The notes beneath the pieces were generated by a model that saw nothing but the letters and a program-made list of their open reading frames with translations, was not told the DNA's origin and ran no database searches. 64,000 nt of DNA from Gracilaria gracilis (lineage: Eukaryota; Rhodophyta; Florideophyceae; Gracilariales; Gracilariaceae). The stretch is taken from NCBI GenBank assembly GCA_030374805.1, contig JARGSG010000200.1, positions 744,001-808,000 on the forward strand. Direction: 5' to 3'. The stretch's first letter is position 1. Each line of letters begins with the position of its first letter. The position numbers and the translations under genes were made by a program. This document shows positions 41,096 to 50,945 of this stretch, one piece after another.

Positions 41096-41503
41096 ATTCC
41101 GCCCGGGGAAGAGCCTGAAGGTGAAGGCCAGTCCGGTGACGGTGCAGGGCCGAGCGGTACGAACGCGGCTCCCGAAGGGGAGACTCCGCAAGAGGAGGTA
41201 ACCCCTGCGGTCCAGGATGTTCCCATGCCGTCTCCGAGTTGAGACCAGGAGGGAACGGAGACCGTCACGGTTGAGGAGGACCTCATAGAGCCGGCGCCTG
41301 CACCCGCAAGCCAATCGGGCAATAAGTCGGGTGGGTAGAAGAAGGTCGTGGACACTTCGCCGTGGCCTGGGGCCGCCTTGGCGTTCCAGCCGACAAATAC
41401 CGGTTCGAGTTCGCGTGGTGGTTCCGCTGCGGGCCGTAGTACCTCTCCGTCGGGTACCCGTGGGCGTGGTATTACGAAGCCCGGTTGGAAGAAGACTACT
41501 TAG
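41096..41503 (+). pseudogene. Degraded 3' extension of the element-2 antisense ORF
   Basis: In-frame continuation of the preceding ORF, interrupted by two further stops. Composition is Glu/Pro/Gly-rich, then Ser/Gly/Arg/Lys-rich (ending GRGITKPGWKKTT). Such acidic-then-basic disordered tails are common in nucleic-acid-associated proteins, but no function can be assigned. Confidence 0.5.
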
Positions 41504-41781
41504 TTGACCGTGCGTACTCGTATCTTTCTTTTCTCCTAAGTAAACTTGTGATTGTTTGTGATGACCTGTGGGCCAATAGTATGTCGTTCTGCGTGTGCCG
41601 TTGTCGAAAAAGGCGGCGTTTTGTAAAAATCGGAAAGTAATTGACCAATAGGCGTACGTTGGTGGCGGTTTGCCGCCCAATGATAACGTAGTGGCGGCGC
41701 CTTTTGGTGTCCCGTGACGGTTCACCGCTTGCGAGCCAGTAAGTACGATCTCGGATCTCGGATCCACCCCTTTCCCCCTCC
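41504..41781. other. Spacer between antisense ORF and chromodomain stop
   Basis: About 280 bp where the two opposing genes of element 2 converge; contains only short open frames. Confidence 0.4.
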
Positions 41782-42531
41782 TTAAGGTGTCGCCGTTACC
41801 GAAAGGTTTCGGCGACGCCAATAGCGGGCGATAAAGTGCTGGGGGATGTGTTCCGGCGGTTCGAAGGTATCCTGATCGGTGCGGTACCCGTGCCATCGTA
41901 CGCGGTATTCCTGTCCGTTCGGGGTGTCGCGATGGTCGACGACGCGTTCCACCACGCTCGGAACTGTTCCGGGCGATGGAGTGGGCTGGTCTTCGACTGG
42001 TTCGTTCGCATACGGTCCCTCAGGTTCAGCAGCTACTGTGCCGCGTGTCCGTTCGGAAGTGACCGGTGTGGTTGTTGGCCGCGCAGTTGGGGCTTTTGTG
42101 ACTCTGTCAATACTGACGGTGTTGTGAATACCGTCTTGGTTCAGAGTGACAGTGGCGTCCGTTGCGGATACGACCTTAAACGGGCCAACCGTCTTCGGTA
42201 AGAGTTTCCGATACGTACGTTCCTGATCCGTAAGGTCCTCCTCTGCGTTCTTATAGTCCGGTCGGTCAACAAGCACCTCTTCCCTAGGGGTGAAGCTCGG
42301 CGTGTACCGTACGGATTTATCAAAGTCTTCCTTATAGCGCTGTTGGGCGCGGGTCAACTTTGTCCGAGCGGTCTGCAGCGTGGCCTGTAGAAGCTTGAGC
42401 GTGTAACGTTTTAACCGAGCGGCAGTGTGCTGTGTATGCGTCGTTGGGTCCAGTGACGTACTGGGCTCATCGAGCAGAACGCTTAGGGGTTTACGCGTTA
42501 GCGCAACGTCGAACGGTGCGGTACCGAGAGA
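41782..42531 (-). pseudogene. Integrase C-terminus and chromodomain, Ty3 element 2
   Basis: Same frame as the integrase core upstream, separated by TGA 42532-42534 (probably from CGA). Contains the integrase C-terminal module (TVGPFKVVSATDATVTL), a short Pro/Thr-rich linker of roughly 60 residues, then the chromodomain VVERVVDHRDTPNGQEYRVR followed by WHGY, with the aromatic cage-type residues visible. The much shorter linker contrasts with element 1. Confidence 0.88.
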
Positions 42532-43881
42532 TCAATGGATCTGTAGGTTGTAACCGTACGTAAGAGGTTGCACATACGCGTGCCAAGTGTTCTGATGGTC
42601 CGCTACGTAGTGGCGTAACCTCTCCACGAGTGTTTTGTTAAACCGTTCGGCCTGACCGTTTGTTTGCGGATGGTACGCGGTCGTTAGTACGTGTTTGGTT
42701 CCCAAAGCGGTACATACAGTCTCAAAGAACTTAGAGACAAATTGAGTTCCGTTATCGGTTAGCAAGTAGTTTGGTATTCCGTACGGATAAACCCAGTTCT
42801 CCAGGAAGGCCTTCGCCACTACAGGAGCTGTGGTTGACCGCAGAGGTATAGAGCGAGCTATCTTGCTAAACCGATCGGTAATAACCAGTATGTACTGGTA
42901 ACCATTTACGGACTTCGTGAATGGGCCGACGATGTCCATCGCGACGAATTCCAGCGGGCCGGCGGCGGGGAACAGCTTCAGCAGCTTCTGCGACTTGAAA
43001 TGTGTTCCCTTCGTCGCCGGGCAGGTGCGACAGTCCCGTACGGTCTGGAATACACCGTTGGCCATATGTGGCCAGTAGAAGTCTCGACGGAGACTTTCAT
43101 ACATCCGAGTGGAGCCCGGATGGCCAACGAGACGGGGGTAGTGTGCCCAGTAGAGGACGCGTGCCTGCAGTGATGCAGGTACGACCTTCTGGATGGCGCC
43201 GTCTAGTGGGGCTTTGCGCACGATAAGTCCGTTTCGGTCAATGTCGAACAGAGTGACACCGTTGCCGATGTCTTTCCGTACGGACTCACAGAAAGCGTCA
43301 TCTGCTTGAGCTCGTACCAGCTCTTCGACCGTGACTGGAACGATATTTGTTTCCTCCGAGGTGACAGCGAGCACCTCGGGGATACCAGCAGATTTCCGTT
43401 CGGGCGTTGGCCAGTCGACGCAGACGTCGCTGTACTCGTCACCGTTAACGGTAATGTTGGTGATAAAGTAGCCATCGTCCGTACGGTCATTCACTAGCAA
43501 GCAGGGGACCTCTTCGTCCAATGGGGTATCGTCCTCGCCATCCGTTCGGATCCGAGAAAGAGCATCAGCCGCTTGGTGCTTGATACCCGGACGGTGGACA
43601 ACATCAAAGTCGTACTCCATTACGCGCAACCGCCACCTAGCCAGTCGCCCCGAAGCGTCCGCAAGGTTCAGTATCCACCTCAAGGAGTGGTGATCCGTTC
43701 GGACTGTGAACCTCTGACCTTCCAGGTACGGACGAAGGTGCAGGATGGCCCAGACGACCGCAAGGAATTCCCGTTCGGTAGTCGAGTATTGCCGTTCGGT
43801 CTTGGATAGAGAGCGGCTCCAGTAACCGATCGGTAATAAGCCTCCGTCTGGCTGTTTCTGTAGCAGGGTGCATCCTACCTG
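42532..43881 (-). pseudogene. RNase H and integrase, Ty3 element 2
   Basis: Continuous in-frame segment. RNase H: LLPIGYWSRSL, YSTTEREFLAVVWA, RTDHHSLRWIL, then ADALSRI. Integrase: H...H (HYPRLVGHPG), C..C (CRTCPATKG), AMDIVGPF with the first Asp, LTDNGTQF with the second, and QAERFNK with the Glu. The catalytic residues of integrase are intact. Preceded by TGA 43882-43884 (a Trp codon in the family) and followed by TGA 42532-42534. Confidence 0.9.
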
Positions 43882-44871
43882 TCAGTCGCATGCGTCCGTA
43901 TCCAGAACGTACGGGTACCTTTGGCGGGGAATGGCCAAAATAGGCGGGCGTATCAGTCTCTGACGTAACTCGTCAAAGGCTTCGTATTCTGTATCGGTCA
44001 ACGTCTCAAACTTCGTGGGTTGCCCCTTCTCCAACTTGCGGTTCAATGGAGCCGCAATTCGGGCGAAGTTTGCGACAAACCGACGGAAAACGTTACAGAG
44101 CCCCAAGAACGATCGAAGCTCCGTCTGGGTCGTAGGCGGTTTAGCCTGCTTGATAGCGTTTTGTGTCTCAAGAGACACTTGTAGCTTGCCCGGTCGGATA
44201 ACGTGGCCAAGATAGTCCACCGTGCCACTAAAGAAGTAGCACTTGTCCAGTCGGAGAGTAACACCAGCCGAACGGAGCATATGCAGTATAGTCCGCACAT
44301 GGTCATAATGCTCTGCAACCGTCCGGGAATAGATGATTACGGCATCAAGGTATACCAGTGCGTACTGCCATTTCACCCGTGAAAGGATGATATCAAGAGC
44401 ACGCTGGAAAGTAGCCGGTGCGTTCTTGAGTCCGAACGGCATTCTCCGATAACGTTACAGTCCCATATGCGACGTAAACGTCGTTTTGTCCCGGTCGGCT
44501 TCATCCATTTCGGTCTGCCAATAACCACTGCTGGCGTCCAAAGTGGAGAAGATTTGTGCATCTCCAAGAGAGTCGATGCACTCGTCCATTCGGGGTAGTA
44601 GGTATGTGTCCCGTACGGTCGTAGCCTTCAACCGGCGGTAGTCGACGCAGAAGCGAAGGCTTTCGTCTTTCTTGAGCGCGAATACGACCGGACTGGCCCA
44701 TTCTGCCGATGACGGTTCTATGACACCAGCAGCGAGCTGCTTTGTCACCTCCTCGCGTTCGAGTTCTCTCCGAGCGGGTCCGGCACGGTACGGCATCTGG
44801 AATATGGGCTTCGAGCCTGGTTCCAGATGAATGCGGTGTTTCGCTGCCGCAATCGTTCCGAAATGGCCGTC
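43882..44871 (-). pseudogene. Reverse transcriptase, Ty3 element 2 (active site mutated)
   Basis: Same frame as protease and integrase. Motifs: PYRAGPARREL, WASPVVFALKKDESLRFCVD, LPRMDECIDSLGD, STLDASSGYW, MPFGLKNAPATFQRALD, YLGHVIRPG, SFLGLCNVFRRF. The polymerase site reads LVYLDAVIIYS: the second of the paired aspartates is Ala, expected to abolish activity. In-frame TAG at 44872-44874 (Trp in homologues) and TAA at 44455-44457 (Tyr in homologues). Confidence 0.92.
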
Positions 44872-45786
44872 CTACATTTCCGCAAACGGTCGAAGTACCT
44901 CAATGACTTTGTCCCGTTCGGTAACATACTCAGGACTGATCTGTACCTTGCTGGTCCAATCGTTCTCATCTTTCCGTACGGTTTCTTGCTCCTGTTCGGT
45001 ATCCTTGTATTCCCGTTCGGAATTACTGCCCGAAATCGGAATGTGTTCCCCCTCCTTAGACTCGTCGCTCCGCGATGATGGTTGCAAAGTTATGAGCGCT
45101 ACAGGAGATGGAAGGGCAAGTCCGATAACGGTGTTCTTGTGTAAGTGAACTGAGCGGTCAGAAAAGTTCGCTACGCGAACGTGAAAGGGTACGTCCGGTC
45201 GGAGCTCCATAACTCCACCCGCAAGGAGTGTGAGTTCAAGCGTTGATCCCGTTCGGTGATAAGACCGTAGAAAGACCAAGCCGGACGTTTTGGTGGTTAC
45301 CAAGACGTTCGTTTCCGACATTGGAGGAAGAACAACCGGACGGGCAACGTGTATCTTATTAGATGGGGTTTCTTGTTCGGGTTCTGGTTCCGGCGCGGAA
45401 GGTGCATTCGGTCCGTAGGCAGAAGACTGTATAGACACCGGTTTGGAGCGTCGTAGGAGTATTGTCCGTTTCGGTGGTAGTATTGCCAAGACGTACTTGT
45501 CAATAAAAGAAGTACCGAGTAGTACGCTGGTGGAGAGGTTAAAAACCACCAAGAACTGTACTCGTACATTGAGGTCACCGATTCGGACCATAAGGAAGAG
45601 AACCCCTACAACGTCCATTCGGTTCTTCGACGCGTCCATAATTCGGGGTCTTACGTCCGGTCGGAGTTTCGAGCGCCAATTCGGAGGGAGACGGCGTTCG
45701 TGAACCAGACAGGGCCCGGCTCCGGTATCAAGAACTCCCGTTAACGGATACACCAGTGCCGTGTTGAGGCCAACAGACACGTGCAC
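44872..45786 (-). CDS. Aspartic protease region, Ty3 element 2
   Basis: 304 residues. Active site GVLDTGAGPCLV and the second block VLLGTSFIDKYV. The downstream segment (IHVARPVVLPPMSETNV, DVPFHVRVANFSDRSVHL) matches that of elements 1 and 3. It ends at TAG 44872-44874, directly before the RT-like DGHFGTI segment, so protease and RT were one ORF. Confidence 0.85.
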   Translation of the reverse strand: MHVSVGLNTALVYPLTGVLDTGAGPCLVHERRLPPNWRSKLRPDVRPRIMDASKNRMDVVGVLFLMVRIGDLNVRVQFLVVFNLSTSVLLGTSFIDKYVLAILPPKRTILLRRSKPVSIQSSAYGPNAPSAPEPEPEQETPSNKIHVARPVVLPPMSETNVLVTTKTSGLVFLRSYHRTGSTLELTLLAGGVMELRPDVPFHVRVANFSDRSVHLHKNTVIGLALPSPVALITLQPSSRSDESKEGEHIPISGSNSEREYKDTEQEQETVRKDENDWTSKVQISPEYVTERDKVIEVLRPFAEM

Positions 45787-45938
45787 CTTGTAGTTCGCGC
45801 TAGAAAAGAGGACCGTTTCGGTTTCAATGTCCGTATCGGTCAGGTCACATGTCAGGACAGGGGACTCCCCTCGGATGGAGTCCGTTCGGTCTGTCGCTGA
45901 CGGGGCGAGGCTAGGCCTCTGTGGAGGAGGCGATGCCT

Positions 45939-46664
45939 CTACGCTTCCTTCTGGTCTTTTTCCTGGTGGAGATCAGGCTCCTCGACCAGCATGAAGGCCT
46001 GTGTCGGTCTTGGTGAGTACGCCTGGTGAGGCTGTCTGCCCTGACGATATCCTACATTGTTCTTCGGGGTATCAGTTTTCCGTCCGGTCTGGTAGGCACT
46101 GTAATAGCCCTCCTCGCGGCGTTGCTGATAATTAGCCTCCCGTATGGCCAGCAGCTTCTCCTCTAGGTCCGGGGGGAGCAACTGACAGCAGTTGGGCTCC
46201 CGCGAAAGGCAAATCCGACACGGTCTAACTGGTGCCTGCCCCGGGGGTTGCTGTACCCTGGAGCTCGCAGGACTGGGATAAGACCGAACGGACTGAGCCA
46301 GCGTTGAAGCCGAGGGCGTAGTGGGAGGCGAGGGCATGGAAGACGCGCGGGATACCGCGAGGACATGTTCCTCGTCTTCATCCGATACGGAATAGATCGA
46401 TTCCGACGGGGTATCGATACTGTGAACCTTCCGGGCGGTACGAGAGGACTCTTTCCGAACGGTTGGCTTTTGAGTATCGACCCGAACGGACTGTCGACGT
46501 GCGCCCGATGGGTGTCTCCGTACGATTCCGCGTAACGGGCAAGTGCATCGTATCCGATATTGGGATGCGAGGTAAGGTGATTCCTCACCTTTGACCGTAT
46601 GGCGGCAAGGAGACCTTCGACGAAGATCCCCTTCAAATTCTGATCGGTAAAGACATTTCCGCAA
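45939..46664 (-). pseudogene. Gag C-terminal part with degenerate zinc knuckle, Ty3 element 2
   Basis: Ser/Pro-rich linker and then CRICLSREPNCCQLL, which aligns with the CWLCLSPDHLANRC knuckle of element 3 but lacks the zinc-binding His at the right spacing. A Tyr/Gln-rich tail ends AFMLVEEPDLHQEK, matching VHLVEETPILEK of element 3. In a different frame from the capsid ORF; a frameshift lies near 46540-46600. Confidence 0.7.
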
Positions 46665-47059
46665 CGGAGGGCTTTCGTCCAGAGCTTCTGGGCGAATTCC
46701 GTTTCGGACATGCCTGACGCTTGGCGGTAGAGGGTGACCTCTGCGGCCGCGTCAGCAATGATCTCATCCGTTGCGTACGTGGTCAACAGAAAGTTGACTA
46801 CCTCTTCGTACGTATGGAGAGACTCATCCCGAGTACGGTCGACAGCGCCAGACTCACCTTCGAGCCGAGACTGAACCAGAGCGTGCGCCGGTCCGGTCAG
46901 GTAAAACTGGAAACACCAGAGGGCTGCCCCCTCAGTGAGTCCGTTATGGTTGCAAGCGGTTTTAAACCGCTGTAAGAAATTGAGCACCGATATCGGATCC
47001 GTCCCGGAAAAGGAATGACCCTTCATCTGGACATTCAATTTTCTTTTGGTAGCGCGCAA
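46163..47059 (-). pseudogene. Gag capsid part, Ty3 element 2
   Basis: SFSGTDPISVLNFLQRFKTA, GAALWCFQFYLTGPAHALVQ, VNFLLTTYATDEII, YRQASGMSETEFAQKLW, ALRCGNVFT and LARYAESYGDT match element 3 gag block by block. The shift in from the upstream frame is at an AAAAGAAAA run near 47043; after about residue 150 the conserved reading leaves this frame. Confidence 0.82.
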
Positions 47060-47237
47060 TCTTGCGCGCCACCCGCGAATTGTACGTCTGGCGCCTCCTG
47101 AGCACCCTGTACGTACGGTAGTCCACCACTTTGGCGAACTTCTCGTTCAAGGGCCTGATGCGTTTTAGCATCCACCTGTCCGAACGGGAACGATACCGAT
47201 CGGACTTCCCCCTCCGTCGAAGGCTGCGGGAGTGTCG

Positions 47238-48066
47238 TTAGACTTCCGAGTCCGTGCGGTCGTCATCCGACGATGACTCCGAAGAGTCCGAGTCCGTTCT
47301 GGCTGATCGTCGCCTTCTTTGGCGGCGACGGTCTTTCCGTTTACGGGGCGCGTCATCCGAATCGGAACTTCCGCTCGGTGTACCGCCTCTGTGGCGGCGA
47401 TTCCTCCTCTCGTCGGAGGCATCTCCTGAGCTTCCGTTCGGATCATCCTGCGGGCTGACTGGCGGGAGGTACACTCCGGTCGGACCCTTCGTCGGGCTCT
47501 TCTTCAGTTCCGGTCGGTGTTGCCTCTCGCCGCTAGCGGGTGCATTGTCCGTACGGTCAATAAAAGATTTGGGTGGATGGGTCGGTAGCTGAGCTACCAG
47601 TGTGGCCAGTGTACTGTTCAGAGCTGACGTAGCAGGTTCCGAACGGTCTGTCTTCAGGATATTCCTGACCATATCGTGTACGATCGGTGGAATATCCTGG
47701 TGCAGAAGCGCCGGGATTCGGTCCTTGAGGTACGTCTCCACTGCCATGGGAACGTGGACCTCAATTTCCGCTCGGAGACTCTGCAGGGCGTAGGGAGCGA
47801 TCCCTGCCCAGAGTTCCCGTGCGGTAGTCCGTTTGGTAAGGAATGGCGGCGCGGGGCCAGCTTCGCCCCGCGGCGTCTTCTCCGTTCCGGGAAAGGGGGC
47901 GAGCGCAATTGCCTCGTCCTCGTTCCGTTCGGACTTAGACCTATTACATGCGGAACCGTCTTGGATAATCCGTTCGGGCTCCTCTGAAGGCGTGACGTAG
48001 GCCGTCGCGCTACTTCGGGTGCTCCGGCGGCCAACCGAAGCGGCATCTGAAGCAGCCGGGAGACCA
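47238..48066 (-). pseudogene. Gag N-terminal part, Ty3 element 2
   Basis: The open frame starts inside the LTR, but the element-specific part begins after the primer site, without an ATG near the start. Visible: ARELWAGIAPYAL, VPMAVETYLKDRIPALL, GVYLPPVSP (element 3 has DVYLPPI at the same place), and an Arg/Ser/Asp-rich tail (RRQRRRRSARTDSDSSESS). Ends at TAA 47238-47240, after which the same frame continues to VVDYRTYRVLRRR, as in element 3. Confidence 0.7.
48053..48066 (-). other. Primer-binding site of Ty3 element 2
   Basis: Minus-strand TGGTCTCCCGGCTG begins one base inside the 5' LTR. Its first ten bases, TGGTCTCCCG, equal those of elements 1 and 3. Confidence 0.75.
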
Positions 48067-48067
48067 A

Positions 48068-48610
48068 TGTGGTATAATGCACAAAAATGAGGGAGTCCGA
48101 AGCGGTCTTGAGACGGGAGCGGCGGCAGCGTACAGTCTTGTGACTGTAATGAATCCGAACGGAGAGAATGGGCGGAAGCACCGGGCGGTCGAAGGGAGAG
48201 TGGACGATTGGTATCACCAGGCACGTACAGGAACGTGCGGAAGGGTACGAACGGTCTGAGAAACCCAATAGAGAGGTAGCCGTGCGGTCTATCGTTAGTG
48301 CAAACTAGCGAAGAAGACGTTCGGCAGAAGATGGTTGTCGTTTACGATTGGGGGCCTCGGGAGATCCGAACTACAACTAAATATCGGGTCTGGGCCCCAT
48401 TACTAACTACTGTACGATCGGTCTAATTTGCATTGTCACCACCAAGTCCGTACACGTGGCCAACTTGTACGCTGTGCCAACCCGTCCGGCACTTGATCAC
48501 CAAATCGTACACGTGGCGGTGCCACGGCACCAGCCCATCGTGCACTACCCCTTCGTACGTGAACGGCTGATCAGAAACACTCTATACCAACCCGGGCCCA
48601 CTATACTACA
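48068..48610 (-). repeat. 5' LTR of Ty3 element 2
   Basis: 543 bp, TGTGGTATAATG to TATACTACA, near-identical to 37553-38095. Confidence 0.92.
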
Positions 48611-48802
48611 CCTATCCGTGCAACACGTGTTCCCGTCACGCCCGCTGGGCGGTAACTTAGACTGTGCATTCTACGTGCACAACCTCAAAAACAGTCTGAG
48701 CGCAACACCCCGCCAGCGGCGGTACAGCTCATATAACGACTCTACGCATCAATGCGAAAAATTCACTAAGTCCTAGAAACCTCCTCTTCCGAGTGTTGTC
48801 TT
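48611..48802. other. Short stretch right of element 2
   Basis: No gene or repeat recognised. Confidence 0.4.
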
Positions 48803-48922
48803 TCAATTTTTTCTTTCTGCATTTAGCAATGAATCGACTGTGATGCGCCGGAATATGCGTTCAGGAACCAACTGTCTTACAAAAGACATTAGTTCTTCGG
48901 GAATGAAGCGTTCTTCATCCTG
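48803..48922 (-). pseudogene. C-terminal remnant of the pogo-like transposase gene
   Basis: If the solo LTR and LTR-B copy to the right are removed, the minus-strand reading GLQDEERFIPEELMSFVRQL continues across the TCCTG junction and ends about 30 residues later at TGA 48803-48805. It lies in the expected position and orientation to be the tail of the transposase whose N-terminus is at 50921. Link inferred from continuity of the frame, not from a known motif. Confidence 0.45.
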
Positions 48923-49472
48923 TGAGGTATAATGCACAAAAAGGGAAAGAATCCGAAGCGGTCTTGAAACGAAAGCGGTGGCAGCGCACAGTCGTGTGAC
49001 TGTAATGATTCCGAGCGGAGAAGGAGGGCGGAAGCACCGGGCGGTCGAAGGGAAAGTGGACGGTCGGTACCACCAAGCGCGTACAGGGGCGCGCAAAAGG
49101 GTACGAACGGTCTGAGAAACCTGAGTAGAATTACCGTGCGGTCTATCGTTAGCGTAAGCTGGCGGGGAAGACGTTCGGCAGAAGATGCTTGTCGTTTACG
49201 ATTGGGGTCTTTGGAGATCCGAACTACAACTAAGTATCGAGTCTGGGCCCCCTACTGACTACTGTAAGATCGGTCTAATTTGCATTGTCACTACCCAGCA
49301 CCATACAATCATCACACGTGTCCAACTTGTACGCTCGGCCAACCCGTCCGGCACTCGATCACCAACTTGTACACGTGTCGTTGCCACTGCACCGGCCAAC
49401 CGTGCACTACCTCTTTGTACGTGAAGGGCCAATTGCATACACTGCACTTCAACTCGGGCCCACTATACTACA
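48923..49472 (-). repeat. Solo LTR of the element-2 family
   Basis: 550 bp, TGAGGTATAATG to TATACTACA, clearly related to the element-2 LTR but more diverged. Flanked by a perfect 5-bp duplication TCCTG (48918-48922 and 49473-49477), so it is a bona fide insertion later reduced to one LTR. Confidence 0.88.
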
Positions 49473-49483
49473 TCCTGCAACCC

Positions 49484-50251
49484 TGTAGTGCGACGCCCTC
49501 TGATGGAGGTCTCTGACTACTTAGTCATATTCCGACCTGTCGGGCGGTTGCTCCAAGTGGGAGTATATGAATAGTGACAACCACTGTAGTGGGAAGGACA
49601 CATGGAACACGGTTGAGCCAGGAGGTTGGCCACGTACACGTGGGACGGGCGCCACGGCGCGTGGGTAATTACCACTGTGCGTGGGCTTAATTTAGTTAGT
49701 TTATTTAATTAACTTTTAGCGCGAGCTCGCTACTTAGCATGGCGGCGACCTCGCCGCCATGCACAGTAAAGTTCCCCAACCAGCGTTGGCTGTATACTTC
49801 TTCGCCTTCGGCGGTCATCGACTCCTTCCAGGAGAGAGGCTCCGTTGCCTACGGGTAGTGTATCCTCCCTGTGTCACCTAACAGGACCCATTCGTGGCAG
49901 TGTTTTCCGCTTGGGTCGCGTTCGACCCTGTACAGGGATAACCCCGGTGTTTACCATAGCCTTTTTGCCCTTTCCTCCTTTTCCTTCTCTCCATCCCCCG
50001 CTCTCGCGGATTTATTTTCTCTTGTCCCACTTCCGTGGTCTCGTGCCTTTCTCGAGGACCCGTTCACCCACACACGTGGTGCTAACACCGATTCTTGCTC
50101 AACTCTCTACGCCCGTCGTGACGGCTTGGCCTCTGCTTACACCCGACTTCGTCGTGCCTTGCCAGAGAGGCTCTGTCTGCTGACTACCCTCCAACGGAGG
50201 AAGATCTCGGACGTCTTCGTGGTGTCTTCCCGCCTCTGGCGTTGCACTACA
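49484..50251 (+). repeat. LTR-B copy 2, inserted in a pogo-like transposase gene
   Basis: 768 bp, starting TGTAGTGCGACGCC and ending GGCGTTGCACTACA: the two ends form a 14-bp inverted repeat with one mismatch. Homologous throughout to 35261-36032. The flanks (AACCC and GTCGG) do not match, and most of the interrupted transposase domain is missing at this junction. This copy therefore probably marks a recombination-deletion rather than a simple insertion. Confidence 0.78.
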
Positions 50252-50921
50252 GTCGGTACCATCTGCATTAGCGCAAGCTAGAAAGGTCATTCTCACTTTT
50301 TCTTTTTTCCGTCCAGGCATACGTTCGACTGCAATAGTTCTATCGGGTTCCATACGATATAACAAACAAAATTCATCAGCATTCTAGCAGTCTTCGGGAT
50401 TTTAGGACAGTATCTTGGCTTTCAAACGTTCTATGTTTTCTGCAATCGCTTCGATCATCAGCATCTCCACTCTCTCCATATGACTTGAACGATCGTAAAC
50501 CTTGCCTCTGTTGGAAATTTCGAAGCCAACCATTGCTTACCGTAAGATTAATTTGTGTTTCACAAGGTTGAGCCGTATTCATTCTTTCCATTATACGTGC
50601 GCCATACTCTATAATCATAGGTCCGTTTACCCTTTTGCGTCCAGAGAATTGTACCAGTATCTAATCGAAGAAAGCTTTCTCAAACTCTCGAGAAGCTCCT
50701 TGTCGAGTTCTATAGCGATCCGGATTTTGAGAAGAGTCGTTAGGAATTTTCAGAATTCGAGATATGGTGGACTGACCAGGCGCTTTGGAAAGCTTGAATG
50801 TAGTTTTGGTCAATTGAGCCAAAGAATGTTGGTCACTGGGAAGAGATTCTTGTCTACGACTTATATGTTCTGTGCGAACAGCGTCCTTTTGTTTGTTTGT
50901 GAGAGGAACTCTAGTGCTCAT
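50252..50921 (-). pseudogene. Pogo/Tigger-like (CENP-B type) transposase, N-terminal two thirds
   Basis: ATG at 50921. RVPLTNKQKDAVRTEH and the STISRILK block form the first helix-turn-helix (CENP-B/psq type). After an in-frame TAG at 50661-50663 (a Trp in homologues) the same frame gives ARIMERM and VSNGWLRNFQQRQGL, then YGESGDAD, the Tc5/CENP-B second HTH. A frameshift near 50375 leads into NADEFCLLYRMEPDRT and GRKKEKVRMTFLACANADGT, the start of the DDE_1 catalytic domain with its first Asp. The reading stops exactly where LTR-B copy 2 begins. Dead copy. Confidence 0.8.
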
Positions 50922-50945
50922 GCTTTCAGGCCACGTAATAAGCAA

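Larger units (their letters stand above)
37553..48610 (-). mobile_element. Ty3/gypsy chromodomain LTR retrotransposon, element 2 (full-length, decayed)
   Basis: 11,058 bp between two 543-bp LTRs (37553-38095 and 48068-48610). Coding order on the minus strand is gag, protease, RT, RNase H, integrase, chromodomain. The protease-to-chromodomain region (45786 to 41782) is one continuous frame broken only by four in-frame stops: TAG 44872-44874, TAA 44455-44457, TGA 43882-43884 and TGA 42532-42534. The RT active site reads YLDA instead of YLDD, so the copy is dead. Flanks are CCTGG and CCTAT: no clean target duplication. A long antisense gene occupies 39303-41503. Confidence 0.93.
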
